Shown: positions 17,851 to 27,118, counted from the first letter of the stretch. The stretch is DNA of 64,000 nt from Clostridium transplantifaecale (GCF_900626075.1 NZ_UYZY01000002.1:62001-126000); one strand, 5' to 3'. Notes: a model not told the origin generated them from the letters alone. Numbers and translations are program-made.

Positions 17851-18481
17851 TTAAACGGTTTCTACTATCTTCCATACGAAAGTGACGGTACCACTGACAT
17901 TGGTATCTTCCGGCTCAATGTCAATGGATGCTGCATACCTCGGAGCTTCACAGAGGCATCTCTTCTCTATTTCATATCTGGTATCGGAATAAAGATTCAC
18001 TTCACCTCAGTTACAATCTATCGCAATCAGTTGTCTCAGCTTCACACCGGAAGCTTCACAGACACAGAGCAGTTCCACCTTTTTCTTTGCATTTATAGCT
18101 GCCTCCGCAGAAGAGCATCGTTCACTGCCACCGGGTCTCCAACCGTATATTTAATAGACAGCTCAGGGTGTATCAGCAGTCCGCAATGGCCGCCAATGCT
18201 CGTGACAGTTTTTTCATATCAAAGTCATTTGACAATTTCAGCTGATGACTACATACGAAACCATTGAATACCCGCTGATAATTCTTCTGCCTGTCCTTGC
18301 GGCTGTCGTAGTCTGTCTTGACATTAAAATCCGTGGTCTTGACAGTCTCTTTCTCAAAACCAATCCTGGCAAGGCAATCATTTAACTGGCTCAACCGCCC
18401 TGCCGCCATATCCATTGACTTATCATACTCCTTATCCTTAGCCTCCATCCTGTTTCCATGTATTCCTTTCCGATGCCTCAT
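17851..18481 (-). pseudogene. SIMPL (DUF541) domain protein, decayed
   Basis: Pieces in successive frames match a SIMPL-domain protein: DKEYDKSMDMAAGRLSQL, KTTDFNVKTDYDSR, NGFVCSHQLKLS, then after a frameshift HPELSIKYTVGDPVAVNDAL, AINAKKKVELLC, GVKLRQLIAIDCN, and DIEPEDTNVSGTVTFVWKIV. At least three frame changes and one stop separate these. The N-terminal strand is also missing. SIMPL proteins are poorly characterised. It lies between the intact UPF0158-like operon and the trailer end of CRISPR array 2. Confidence 0.75.
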
Positions 18482-18578
18482 ATGATGCAGCGCATGGCAG
18501 TATGCTTCTAAAAATATGTTTTTCGCAATGTTGCTAAACAGGCTTTTCCCTCCAGGCTCTAGAGACCCATCGATTACC

Positions 18579-19559
18579 CATAATCAATGTTTCCGCAAAG
18601 GGAACGACGGCGCAGTTGTTTGACGCGAGCAAAATTACAATTGGATTTCAATCCACGTTCCCCGCGAAGGGAACGACAATTCAAGACAGTGGTCATTGAT
18701 ACGATTAATGATTTCAATCCACGTTCCCCGCGAAGGGAACGACGGACAGTCAACCCCTTCTGCAATGGACTCATTAATTTCAATCCACGTTCCCCGCGAA
18801 GGGAACGACCATGCGCAGGAGTAAGCGCCAGAAAAGACGGAATGATTTCAATCCACGTTCCCCGCGAAGGGAACGACTATTTTCATTCAGGAAAGCTGTT
18901 GAAGCAGGAATAATTTCAATCCACGTTCCCCGCGAAGGGAACGACTCTGGTGCGCGCATATCCAACTACTTGGAAATTTCATTTCAATCCACGTTCCCCG
19001 CGAAGGGAACGACCTATACCGCACAGCGGAAAGGGGGTGCTACTTTGATTTCAATCCACGTTCCCCGCGAAGGGAACGACCATGCGTCGGCCGTTGCTTC
19101 AGGTAATACAACGGTTATTTCAATCCACGTTCCCCGCGAAGGGAACGACATGTTCGGCCGCAGCTCACGAAAGCGTAAAGAAATGATTTCAATCCACGTT
19201 CCCCGCGAAGGGAACGACGTTTTTTTTGACACGTTTGCATTGCTATTTTGATATTTCAATCCACGTTCCCCGCGAAGGGAACGACGGATTTTTGTATTTA
19301 CATACTGGCCGCAATTGTATTTCAATCCACGTTCCCCGCGAAGGGAACGACGAACCAGAGCCAAGAGTCTCTAACTTCGTAAGGATAATTTCAATCCACG
19401 TTCCCCGCGAAGGGAACGACGCTGCACCGTTCTTTTTATGTCAGGGGGAAATTAGATATTTCAATCCACGTTCCCCGCGAAGGGAACGACAGGCATGACC
19501 TTTTGATGGCGTCATTTACTTTTTCCATTTCAATCCACGTTCCCCGCGAAGGGAACGAC
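18579..19559 (-). CRISPR. CRISPR array 2, type I-C, 15 repeats and 14 spacers
   Basis: Repeats of 33 nt begin on the plus strand ATTTCAATCCACGTTCCCC and end GCGAAGGGAACGAC. They start at 18645, 18711, 18777, 18845, 18913, 18981, 19048, 19117, 19186, 19253, 19319, 19388, 19458 and 19527; a degenerate, shortened unit at about 18579-18608 is the oldest, leader-distal repeat. Spacers are 33-37 nt. On the minus strand the repeat ends in GGATTGAAAT, as in type I-C. The leader lies at 19560-19730, next to cas2. Compared with array 1 the repeat is one base longer and changes the hairpin loop (TTCGCG against CTCGC in the minus sense). Confidence 0.98.
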
Positions 19560-19730
19560 AGCAAATATATCCAATATTATATCACAAAACAGCCACATTT
19601 TTGTATTATTAGAATATTTCCTGCATAATACCACACAAGAATCTAACCAAACCTCTACTCCCTCTCCCCTTTTTGTGCACTTTTTCCGGTGCGAATCCCC
19701 CGGGATTTTCATGTGTGCTTCACATTCGCA
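19560..19730 (-). promoter_or_regulatory. Leader of CRISPR array 2
   Basis: These 171 bases separate the cas2 stop from the first repeat. They share with the array 1 leader the repeat-proximal AGCAAATATATCCAA, the ACAAAACAGCC block, CCCCTTTTTGTGCA and GGTGCGAATCCCC. The conserved repeat-proximal part is where the adaptation machinery is expected to recognise the integration site. Confidence 0.85.
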
Positions 19731-20021
19731 CTACAAAATCAGAGTGTCATCCGCCGCAATTCCTTTATCAACCCCTATATGCTCCACCTTCGTCTTATAC
19801 TTATTGCCCAGATAATAGAACCTCAGGCTGTCGACCTCTTCATCTATAATCTCTGTCAAAATCGACTTCAGCAACACACACTGCGCATTGTCCAAGATAC
19901 ACTCAAACACGGAATTTTGGACTCGGCGACCGTAGTTCACACATTGCTTGGCAACCTTTCTGAGTCTCGTTTTTCCTCCGGCTGTCTCCGTATTCACGTC
20001 ATATGTAATCAATACCAGCAA
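19731..20021 (-). CDS. cas2: CRISPR-associated endoribonuclease/adaptation protein Cas2
   Basis: The 96-residue protein opens MLVLITYDVNTETAGGKTRLRK, quoted in part, with the conserved YDV strand (Asp8) of Cas2. Cas2 dimers bridge Cas1 dimers in the spacer integration complex. It is the last gene of the I-C operon, nine bases after cas1, and its stop adjoins the array leader. The length is normal for the family. No damage is visible. Confidence 0.97.
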   Translation of the reverse strand: MLVLITYDVNTETAGGKTRLRKVAKQCVNYGRRVQNSVFECILDNAQCVLLKSILTEIIDEEVDSLRFYYLGNKYKTKVEHIGVDKGIAADDTLIL

Positions 20022-20030
20022 ATTCTCTCC

Positions 20031-21062
20031 TCACTTCCACAAAAATGGCGGATACGCGTCCAGATCGCCCCGCAGGTATCTCGCAAGCAGCATAGCTTGA
20101 ACATAGGGAACCATCCCCCACTCAACCTTTTCCTGTAAATACGGATGTGTCAGGGTTTCCTTTTTCCGGTTCTGCCACTCTGTGAGGAACCTTCTTCTGG
20201 CATCCTCCTTCATCAAAACAGCGCCATTTTCCTTTTTCAGGAAATCCCCCCGCTGAACGATTTTTTTATTAACCATAGACAGAACAAAACGATCCGCCAG
20301 TACAGGGCGCAGCTCTTCTATTAAATCCAGAGCCAGGGACACCCGGCCAGGGCGCTCCGTATGGAAGACGCCCACATAAGGATCCAGCCCGACAGTTTCC
20401 AGCGCGGCTGCAATATTATTTGTCAGCAACGTGTATACAAAAGACAGCATTGCATTTACATTATCGGTCGGCGGCCTCTTGTTTCTACCGGAAAAGGCAA
20501 AATCTTTCTTCTGCTGCAGAATCATTTCATCAAATATGCCGAAATAAACGCTGGCGGCCTCTCCTTCATAGCCCCTCAGGCGGTCCTTCGATTCGCTGGT
20601 GCGGATTCTGAGTGCGGCATCCTTAAGAAAAAGAGAGGCCCGTTTTACTTTCTCCGCATCAATCTGCATACCGTGATCCCGGACAGCGCGCTCCAGCACC
20701 CACCTCGCATTGTGTACCTTTCCAGTAATACAGTTTTTTGCAATCTCCAGACTCGCCGCCTCATCCATACACGTTCGGTACTGCTTGTCTCTCAACACTA
20801 CATTCCCCTTTACTCTCCCCGTTACCCGTGCCAGAAATCTGCCGCTGGGGCTCACAAAGCAGAGAGAAATATTGCGCTCCGCACACGCTCCCATCAGGGC
20901 CGGGCTGGTTCCACGGTAACCGAACGAGACGATCCCCTCCAGATTATGGAGGGGAAGGCGCCCTATCTCCCGTTCCTTATCCAGCACAACAATATTTTCA
21001 CCGTCCAGTGAAAGATAACTGTCTTCTGATGTCACATATAAGGTGTTCAGCAGTTTTTTCAT
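20031..21062 (-). CDS. cas1: CRISPR-associated integrase Cas1, type I-C
   Basis: The 343-residue protein has the Cas1 N-terminal beta domain (YVTSEDSYLSLDGENIVV) and the all-alpha catalytic domain. The latter carries RLRGYEGEAASVYFG (metal-binding Glu), VGVFHTERPGRVSLALDLIEE (His and Asp). All three expected metal ligands are present. Cas1 inserts new spacers together with Cas2, and in type I-C also with Cas4. Its start overlaps the cas4 stop by four bases, which indicates translational coupling. Confidence 0.97.
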   Translation of the reverse strand: MKKLLNTLYVTSEDSYLSLDGENIVVLDKEREIGRLPLHNLEGIVSFGYRGTSPALMGACAERNISLCFVSPSGRFLARVTGRVKGNVVLRDKQYRTCMDEAASLEIAKNCITGKVHNARWVLERAVRDHGMQIDAEKVKRASLFLKDAALRIRTSESKDRLRGYEGEAASVYFGIFDEMILQQKKDFAFSGRNKRPPTDNVNAMLSFVYTLLTNNIAAALETVGLDPYVGVFHTERPGRVSLALDLIEELRPVLADRFVLSMVNKKIVQRGDFLKKENGAVLMKEDARRRFLTEWQNRKKETLTHPYLQEKVEWGMVPYVQAMLLARYLRGDLDAYPPFLWK

Positions 21063-21745
21063 TTCTCTTCCTCCAATGCCTGTTTTATATATGCTCCCAC
21101 CGGCATGGTCTTTCCCAGCTTTGGCAGACAGATTTCTTTCAGAGAACAGCCATTACAGCTCTTACTCCATCTGACCTTCGGAGTGTACCGCCTCTCATAG
21201 TACTGATGCATTTCCTGAAACATATCGCGAACCCTGTCTCTCAGGTCATCTGTCATCTTTATGAGCTCACGGCGGCGTGTCTCACCGTAGAAAATAGCCG
21301 CTTCCGGTATGACCGTGGAAAACATTTCTTCCAGGCAGATTGTCTGGGCAGCAAGCTGCAGAATATCCTCTTCTGAAATCTTAGGTTTCCCCTTTTTATA
21401 TTCAATGGGATAAATGCTGTATAGACCGCGATGTCCGTGAAGATGCACCCCATCTTCACTCCGATGAAATTCCACCACATCGCATTCCCCGCTTGCTCCC
21501 AGCGTCCGGGAAGAAACAGGCAGAGCCCTCGCAATGAGTATCTCCTTTCGGTTTTCCGTCAAATAAGGATCATGCGCTTTTTTGTGCATCAGCTCTCCCG
21601 TAACTGTATGCACATTTTCCGCCCATTGCTGCTCAATATGAATCAAGGCCCACTGCCTGCGGCAAAACACGAAATGCTGGATACCGGATATCATCAAATA
21701 ATCTTCTTCCCTATATTCCACTATATTTTTTCTCTTTACCTCCAC
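21059..21745 (-). CDS. cas4: CRISPR-associated exonuclease Cas4, type I-C
   Basis: This RecB-family nuclease carries HFVFCRRQWALIHIEQQW, GECDVVEF, YPIEYKKGKPK (catalytic Glu-x-Lys region) and a C-terminal cluster CNGCSLKEIC that with the N-terminal Cys binds Fe-S. In type I-C, Cas4 trims prespacers at the PAM before integration. The start is uncertain: the frame opens with GTG at 21745, but GTG at 21721 (MEYREEDYL) fits family length better. An insertion sequence begins about 11 bp upstream of 21745, so the gene may have lost read-through from the cas promoter. Confidence 0.93.
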   Translation of the reverse strand: MEVKRKNIVEYREEDYLMISGIQHFVFCRRQWALIHIEQQWAENVHTVTGELMHKKAHDPYLTENRKEILIARALPVSSRTLGASGECDVVEFHRSEDGVHLHGHRGLYSIYPIEYKKGKPKISEEDILQLAAQTICLEEMFSTVIPEAAIFYGETRRRELIKMTDDLRDRVRDMFQEMHQYYERRYTPKVRWSKSCNGCSLKEICLPKLGKTMPVGAYIKQALEEEK

Positions 21746-21850
21746 ACATACTAATAATCTCTCGGAATCTCTAAGCCACTAAATTCAAGGCTTTCAGATT
21801 CACTTTTTATTAAAATCCCCCACTTTTTTGCCATAACACTTGACAACTTC

Positions 21851-21900
21851 ATCGAAAAATGCGGCGCTCCGCGCCCTTGATTAAAAGTATATTTTTCGAT
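21851..21900 (+). promoter_or_regulatory. Stem-loop just upstream of the transposase start
   Basis: Perfect 10-bp arms ATCGAAAAAT and ATTTTTCGAT flank an inner GCGG/CCGC stem, ending one base before the GGAGG site of the transposase. Such structures commonly block translation of IS transposases from outside transcripts. That role here is an inference. Confidence 0.5.
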
Positions 21901-21914
21901 TGGAGGCGATTTTC

Positions 21915-23399
21915 TTGTTACCTGTTAACTCTGGCGGTCACTCCGCCTATCAAGACTTTGTTCTTGAAAATCTTCGTATATACTATCCGAATCCTGATTC
22001 TATTGCCCGCTCCACTTGGGATATCATAGATCGGTTTTGGAACCTTGACCTTTCTTTCACGGATAGTTTTATGCGGGATAAATACTCTGTTTATGGTCCC
22101 AAACCCAGAACTCCCTCCTGTATGCAGCGGTCCTATCTGTTATCCCTTGATTTCAAAGTCTCTTCGCTGACTGACTGGGCCGCACAGCTTAAAATCAATC
22201 CTCTTTACGCCATCTTAAGTGGATTTGAGTTCGGGAACACTCCCGGTGTCGGCACTTTTTATGACTTCCTCGACCGTTTGTGGGATTCTGATGACAATCA
22301 TCTTTCCCCTCATATCCAGCCTCTTAAGACAAAAGTTAAGAAGCCTAAAACCAAAGGCGCCAAGGCAGATTCTGTTGAGAAAATCAAAGTGGCGCAATTA
22401 CTTCCCAAATTAGAAAACACCATTTTTGATATCAAAGACCAGCCTTATGCTTCCCTTTTTTCTCTTTATCAGAATGAATTCCTAAACAGGTCTGTTTCCA
22501 AGGGACTTATCAATCCCAAAGCTCTGGCTTTAGCTGGGGATAGAACTCCTGTTGTAACTTCTCACAGAGAGCGGAAACACCGCATCTGTGACTGTGCTTC
22601 GAACGGCATTACCGATTGTAACTGTGACAGATTTTTTTCTCAGCCTGACTGCGATATCGGTTGGGACTCCTCCAGAGACTGCTGGTATCATGGCTATGAT
22701 TTATATATGCTTGTCGCATCGGATTCGGAAAGCGATCTTCCTGTCTTCCCTTTATTGAACTCCGCTTCAAAGCATGATTCTCACAGTTTTCTGCACACCT
22801 ATTTCAGAATGAAAAGCTTTCTTCCCCATTTCAATGTCTCAAAGGTTCTACTGGATTCTGCTCATGACGCAATGCCTTACTATGAATATTTCAGGAAGGA
22901 AAACATCACACCTTTTATTGATCTCAATGAAAAGCGGGGCATCAAACTGCCTTACAAGGACGACTTCACCATTGGCAAAGACGGGGTTCCTGTATGCAGA
23001 GAAGGCAGATGTATGAATCATGATGGTTCTGAGCCTTCCAAACACCGTATAAAATTCAGATGTCCTTTAGCCAGCAGGAAATATGGATGCTCCTGTGAAC
23101 ATCCCTGCTCCCGTTCTAAATATGGAAGAACCGTACATGTGGCTATGAAAGATAATCCAAGGCTGTTTAATATTCCGCCTCGTGACTCGCAAGAATGGAA
23201 ACTTGAGTATAACGCAAGAACTTCTGCTGAACGCTCGAACAAGCGTGAGAAAGTAGACTTTAAATTAGAAGACGGCAGACACCGCTCAACTAAGATGTGG
23301 TACTGCCGCCTCTACCACATCCTGATGCTGCAACATCTGGATGCATGGGATTTGCCTTTTGAATCTGCCCTAAGAAAGTTGATTCTACAAGCGGCATAA
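21915..23399 (+). CDS. DDE-type transposase
   Basis: A protein of about 494 residues with an N-terminal DNA-binding half, a charged linker, and a catalytic half including LALAGDRTPVVTSHRERK and VSKVLLDSAHDAMPYYEYF, in which the Asp residues fit DDE chemistry. A cysteine-rich segment (CMNHDG, CPLASRKYGCSCEHPC) near the C-terminus suggests a zinc site. TTG at 21915 is chosen because GGAGG lies eight bases upstream; the frame is open to TTG at 21900. It is intact and flanked by inverted repeats, so the element may be mobile. The family remains open (IS1182-like or an unclassified group). Confidence 0.85.
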   Translation: MLPVNSGGHSAYQDFVLENLRIYYPNPDSIARSTWDIIDRFWNLDLSFTDSFMRDKYSVYGPKPRTPSCMQRSYLLSLDFKVSSLTDWAAQLKINPLYAILSGFEFGNTPGVGTFYDFLDRLWDSDDNHLSPHIQPLKTKVKKPKTKGAKADSVEKIKVAQLLPKLENTIFDIKDQPYASLFSLYQNEFLNRSVSKGLINPKALALAGDRTPVVTSHRERKHRICDCASNGITDCNCDRFFSQPDCDIGWDSSRDCWYHGYDLYMLVASDSESDLPVFPLLNSASKHDSHSFLHTYFRMKSFLPHFNVSKVLLDSAHDAMPYYEYFRKENITPFIDLNEKRGIKLPYKDDFTIGKDGVPVCREGRCMNHDGSEPSKHRIKFRCPLASRKYGCSCEHPCSRSKYGRTVHVAMKDNPRLFNIPPRDSQEWKLEYNARTSAERSNKREKVDFKLEDGRHRSTKMWYCRLYHILMLQHLDAWDLPFESALRKLILQAA

Positions 23400-23564
23400 T
23401 CCATTCCCTATTATAACTGATTTCTCAAGGCATAGCGACAGTTATGTCTATTTCTCCTACTCTTTTTTCCATTTTTTATTTCTTATCGGATAATAATCAC
23501 TTTTCAATGTTCTGTTGCCAGCTTCGCTGGCATAATCACTCAAGATTCCGAGAGATCATACTAC

Positions 23565-24455
23565 TTATATCTTTCTGATTACCTCCACCGTATCCGGAAT
23601 CAGCTCTTCGTGAACCGTAACCTCATAGTCCTGGTATTTTCTCGGATAGAGAATTTCATCCTTTTTCTTTACTTCCACGGTCTCGAACAGTTTATAAGCA
23701 GGACAATCTCCCAGCTCTTTACTGTGTTTGAATACAATTAATTCCCGGACTGCCATCTTCCCCCTTGCCGCCGAATGATCGTGTTCAAACATATTGATAA
23801 TTGCCTCCCACAAGAGTTCCAGATCCTCCTCCGAAAAGCCAGTCACTTTTCTGGCAAGATTGGCAGAAATATATCCCTCCACACGGTAGAGTCCGTAAGG
23901 CACGATATTCTTTCTGCCCATCTCCGTACTCTTATTCCCCGCATCCTTTTCCGTAGTGATAGCCACTCGCGTGATCGTCACTTCCTGGCTCACGATTGGG
24001 TCAATACTTCGGGCAAATCCCAATTGCACAGGCCCCCTCACCTGGCCGCAGTTTAGAGAAGCCTTTACAAATGTAGTCATAACTGCGCCGAATGTCCGGA
24101 TATCAAAGAAGTTCTTACACATGAAATCTCTGATTTTCCGGTCTGCCTCGGGATCGTTTTTCTTTAAATCCTTTGTTTTGGACTCGTCAATATTCAAGTA
24201 CTCAAATGCCATGCTGTCGCTCCGGTTCAACGGAATATTCTCTTTTATATAGATTTGATACCCTTCCTCCTCTTCTTTCACAATCTCCACATAATTGCGG
24301 ATTTTTCTCTTTAAGCAGACATCCGTTACCAGTCCGTATCCGCTCTCCGGATCGATTCTCGGCATATTTCCGGCATCCGGATCTCCGTTCGGATTGCCAT
24401 TTTCCACATCAAACAACACGACAAATTCGTACCTGTTTTTAATCACTTCACCCAT
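23565..24455 (-). CDS. cas7: Cascade backbone protein Cas7, type I-C
   Basis: The 296-residue protein opens MGEVIKNRYEFVVLFDVENG and continues NPNGDPDAGNMPRID, the standard opening of Csd2/Cas7c. Cas7 subunits form the crRNA-binding backbone of the I-C effector. The true start is the ATG whose A is the last base of the cas8c stop (TAATG), with AAGGAGGAG just upstream; the frame is open further back but that part lies inside cas8c. An insertion sequence starts 2-9 bp after its stop. Confidence 0.97.
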   Translation of the reverse strand: MGEVIKNRYEFVVLFDVENGNPNGDPDAGNMPRIDPESGYGLVTDVCLKRKIRNYVEIVKEEEEGYQIYIKENIPLNRSDSMAFEYLNIDESKTKDLKKNDPEADRKIRDFMCKNFFDIRTFGAVMTTFVKASLNCGQVRGPVQLGFARSIDPIVSQEVTITRVAITTEKDAGNKSTEMGRKNIVPYGLYRVEGYISANLARKVTGFSEEDLELLWEAIINMFEHDHSAARGKMAVRELIVFKHSKELGDCPAYKLFETVEVKKKDEILYPRKYQDYEVTVHEELIPDTVEVIRKI

Positions 24456-26203
24456 TACTTCTCCTCCTTTTTCTCGAAACGCTTCTGAACCTGATGGTAA
24501 TATCCCAGTATAAACATCCCCTGTTCTTCCAAGGACAATCTCCGCGGAAAAGCCAAAGGACACTCCTCTTCCACCTCGATCATCCCCTCGAGTCCGGTTA
24601 ATATTTTTTCATAAAAAATCCGTTTCCCGGTCTCCAATTTTCGGATATGACTGTTTTTCAGCTTCAGCAAAATAGGAAATACTGACGCCGGCGCCGCGCA
24701 GGCCGAGTTAAAATACCGATCTTTAATCGTCGCATTGATTCCAGGATTGGCGTCCTCCTGAATGGCCTCCAGCACGGCAAATTCCCTGCCCAATACATAG
24801 GCCACATCCTTACACTGTTCATTTAATCCCACAAAGCTCCCCTCCTCTGTCCATTGTTTTCCGTGATTCCGAATCAAACAGGCCTTTATAATCGCCGCGC
24901 GCCCACGGGTGATTCTCCCCTGTTCCGCGCGAATCCGTATCAGCACATTGCTGTATAAGCTTTCCGGGTACTTTTTCCCGGACAAAATCGATTCAAACAC
25001 CGATGCCGCCATGTTGGGCTGTGGTTTTTTTTCCTTGGATTTCTGGTTTACGGTCTCGAAAAGCACCCTCCAGGCACCCGGAAATTCAATTTTGTCCCAG
25101 GACGGCCTGATGATTTCCATCTGTTCATAGTGCTTTTTGATATTGGATAAAATTGTTCCAAAGTGATTCTCGTAAAAGAACCTGACCGACAGCCGCGCCG
25201 CATTGGGCGCCAGACCCAGTATGTAGAATTTCTGCTCCGGGTTGATATGGATTCCGTCTACATCAATCCCCCGGCCGGCCTGCAGGTTGGAAAAAATCCC
25301 CCTCAGCGCCTCCTGGTTCTCGTCCGTCGGCTCCATTACTCCCAGAAATAGCTCCTGATAGATCTCCTCGCCATCCTCCGACCAAAAGAGAATCGTCGTA
25401 TCTCCCAGCATAAAGATGTATTTTCTCTGAGAGAGCAGGTAACCTAGCGCCGTCGTATAGGCAAACATCGCATATTTCCCGACTGGTGCGTTAAAACTCT
25501 GCTCCTTTCCATAGGATTCGAAGGACGGTGCGTTGAAAGACACCAATGCTGCCCCGCTGGACTGTGCGCCCTGAACACCCCGAATCACAGTATGAATCCG
25601 GGAAATCTCCGCCTTCTTTCCGGTCACAAGGCAAATTGCTTGGTTCTCGTTTCCAGCCGCCAAAAGAGCTTCATCCCAGGCATCACGTATATTCGGATCT
25701 TCTTGCGCGTACTGCGTTTCCACATAAAAAATCAGATTTCCGCCAGCCGTAATGTCTTCCCAATTCTCAAGCAGTTCCGGGGTTTCCTTCGCTTTCATGG
25801 GATCCCAATTCCTAAAGAAATTTTTCACCGCCACAGCGGCCTCGCTCTGTACTTGTTCAAGAATGGACTCATGCTTTTCTCTAGCTGCCTGAAAACATTC
25901 TAAAACGCGTTTGCCGCTTCCATCCTTATCGATCCCCAGTAGATATTTGGAATTATCACACAAAAAATTTGCCGATACTCCCGAGGAACGGGCCGCCATC
26001 TCCGGCACTTCCATCATCTGCGGCACCCAGACCGTCTTTTTTCCCCGCTCCTCTTCCTGCTTGAGTGGAATCAGCCCCAGCAGTCTGCCTTCTGCGTCAA
26101 TATCCAGCGCATAGGTCACCTTTGCCCGGCACCACCCCTGTCTCGACACTTTTCCCTGCTCCGCTAAAGTCTCATAGTGCTTTACCAACGCCTGCAGTAT
26201 CAT
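24455..26203 (-). CDS. cas8c: Cascade large subunit Cas8c, type I-C
   Basis: The 582-residue protein opens MILQALVKHYETLAEQGKVS and has the Csd1 hallmarks WCRAKVTYALDIDAEGRLLG and, in the C-terminal half, KDRYFNSACAAPASVFPILL. Cas8c recognises the PAM and recruits Cas3; in type I-C an internal start near its 3' end commonly yields the small subunit Cas11c, which would come from the last about 120 codons here. It overlaps cas5 by four bases (ATGA) and cas7 by one. Full length and undamaged. Confidence 0.96.
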   Translation of the reverse strand: MILQALVKHYETLAEQGKVSRQGWCRAKVTYALDIDAEGRLLGLIPLKQEEERGKKTVWVPQMMEVPEMAARSSGVSANFLCDNSKYLLGIDKDGSGKRVLECFQAAREKHESILEQVQSEAAVAVKNFFRNWDPMKAKETPELLENWEDITAGGNLIFYVETQYAQEDPNIRDAWDEALLAAGNENQAICLVTGKKAEISRIHTVIRGVQGAQSSGAALVSFNAPSFESYGKEQSFNAPVGKYAMFAYTTALGYLLSQRKYIFMLGDTTILFWSEDGEEIYQELFLGVMEPTDENQEALRGIFSNLQAGRGIDVDGIHINPEQKFYILGLAPNAARLSVRFFYENHFGTILSNIKKHYEQMEIIRPSWDKIEFPGAWRVLFETVNQKSKEKKPQPNMAASVFESILSGKKYPESLYSNVLIRIRAEQGRITRGRAAIIKACLIRNHGKQWTEEGSFVGLNEQCKDVAYVLGREFAVLEAIQEDANPGINATIKDRYFNSACAAPASVFPILLKLKNSHIRKLETGKRIFYEKILTGLEGMIEVEEECPLAFPRRLSLEEQGMFILGYYHQVQKRFEKKEEK

Positions 26204-26859
26204 CGAATCACCTCGCAGTCCCTCAAATCCACAACACCCCGACGCATGACAGCCCGAAAGAACATCGGCTGTATATCCTCCGGATTTGAGTAATCCATGT
26301 CGAAGAGCATAAATCCCAGATCCTTTTCTTCCACTACCTCATAGGCTCCATGGATCTCATCATCACAGAGACAGAAATTGACCGGAAATTCCCGGCAGCC
26401 AAAATAGGGTGTATGGTAGCATTCCCCCCGCTTTAGCCGTCTCATGATAATGTCCTTAAACTTTCCCGGATTGTCACTGTCATTTGCCTGATCCGTCATT
26501 TCAAAATGAGCCTCTATGACATACTCCACGTCCTTTAAAAGCAGCGAAGCTCTCTGGACAATCTCCTCTTTACTGCTGATGAACAAATCCTTTTTTGCCC
26601 CGTTATAGACAGAAAGAACATTGTTCGCCGAAACCTTGCTCTTGACCTCATTCCGTCGGATGGAGGTGAACTGAATCGGTTTCATGACGTGAATGCGGTC
26701 AATTTTCCACACCATGCCCGGATGCCAATAGACGGCCTCCAGAATCCCCCGGGCGGCAGACGGCGTCATGATATCATAGCTGCAGCGCTCCACTTTCATC
26801 TCTGGACGGCTGAAAAGTGCATAATCGCCCCAGACTTTCACTCTGACTCCTACGCTCAT
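26200..26859 (-). CDS. cas5c: Cas5 crRNA endonuclease, type I-C
   Basis: The 219-residue protein opens MSVGVRVKVWGDYALFSRPE and has SYDIMTPSAARGILEAVYWH, the conserved Cas5c core. In type I-C, which has no Cas6, Cas5c cuts the repeat hairpin to release crRNA and stays bound to the 5' handle. The start at 26859 is chosen for the GGGGGA site seven bases upstream, and the frame extends ten codons further. It is translationally coupled to cas8c by a four-base overlap. Confidence 0.96.
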   Translation of the reverse strand: MSVGVRVKVWGDYALFSRPEMKVERCSYDIMTPSAARGILEAVYWHPGMVWKIDRIHVMKPIQFTSIRRNEVKSKVSANNVLSVYNGAKKDLFISSKEEIVQRASLLLKDVEYVIEAHFEMTDQANDSDNPGKFKDIIMRRLKRGECYHTPYFGCREFPVNFCLCDDEIHGAYEVVEEKDLGFMLFDMDYSNPEDIQPMFFRAVMRRGVVDLRDCEVIR

Positions 26860-26905
26860 TGCAATTCCCCCTTTCATATTCAATTTCATTTTATATTAAT
26901 GTTAA

Positions 26906-27088
26906 TTACATAATAACATAAATTTTTATTTTTGCAATAGGAATCCATTCTCTTGTTAAATTACTGCTTATCTTTTTTTCGATTCTGTGGTAGGTTATAT
27001 ATGTATTGTCTTTTACCTTCCGGTAAATTCGGTTTAAAACAGGTAAATGCGGATTGAAATATTTTGGATTACTGTTAGGAATCCACAT
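26906..27088 (-). CDS. Possible small basic protein between cas3 and cas5
   Basis: A 60-codon frame starts at the ATG inside the downstream arm of the hairpin at 27086-27118 and ends 46 bases before cas5. It reads MWIPNSNPKYFNPHLPVLNR and ends EWIPIAKIKIYVIM; it is basic and has protein-like composition. There is no clear ribosome binding site and I recognise no family. It could be a real small gene, an eroded fragment, or chance. Confidence 0.25.
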   Translation of the reverse strand: MWIPNSNPKYFNPHLPVLNRIYRKVKDNTYITYHRIEKKISSNLTREWIPIAKIKIYVIM

Positions 27089-27118
27089 CGAGAGCCAGGT
27101 CCATTCTGGCTCTCGATG
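27086..27118 (-). terminator. Strong hairpin between cas3 and cas5
   Basis: Perfect 13-bp arms CATCGAGAGCCAG/CTGGCTCTCGATG enclose a seven-base loop, starting five bases after the cas3 stop. No U-tract follows, so it may attenuate, protect an RNA end, or serve as a processing site instead of a terminator. Confidence 0.45.

Larger units (their letters stand above)
21757..23556 (+). mobile_element. Insertion sequence between cas7 and cas4
   Basis: Terminal inverted repeats ATCTCTCGGAATCT (21757-21770) and its complement (23543-23556) bound a 1.8-kb element with one transposase gene. The 7-bp sequence CATACTA flanks both sides (21747-21753 and 23557-23563) and is probably the target duplication; three bases between the left copy and the left terminus are unexplained. 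Removing one copy and the element restores a plausible cas7-cas4 junction, with cas4 a few dozen bases after the cas7 stop. The element is opposite in direction to the cas genes. I did not assign the IS family. Confidence 0.85.

Noticed and set aside
27049..27060. GCGGATTGAAAT, resembling the end of the I-C repeat, in the cas3-cas5 gap
   Set aside because: Only 11 of 12 bases match, the rest of the repeat is absent and the strand is opposite; probably chance inside an AT-rich stretch.
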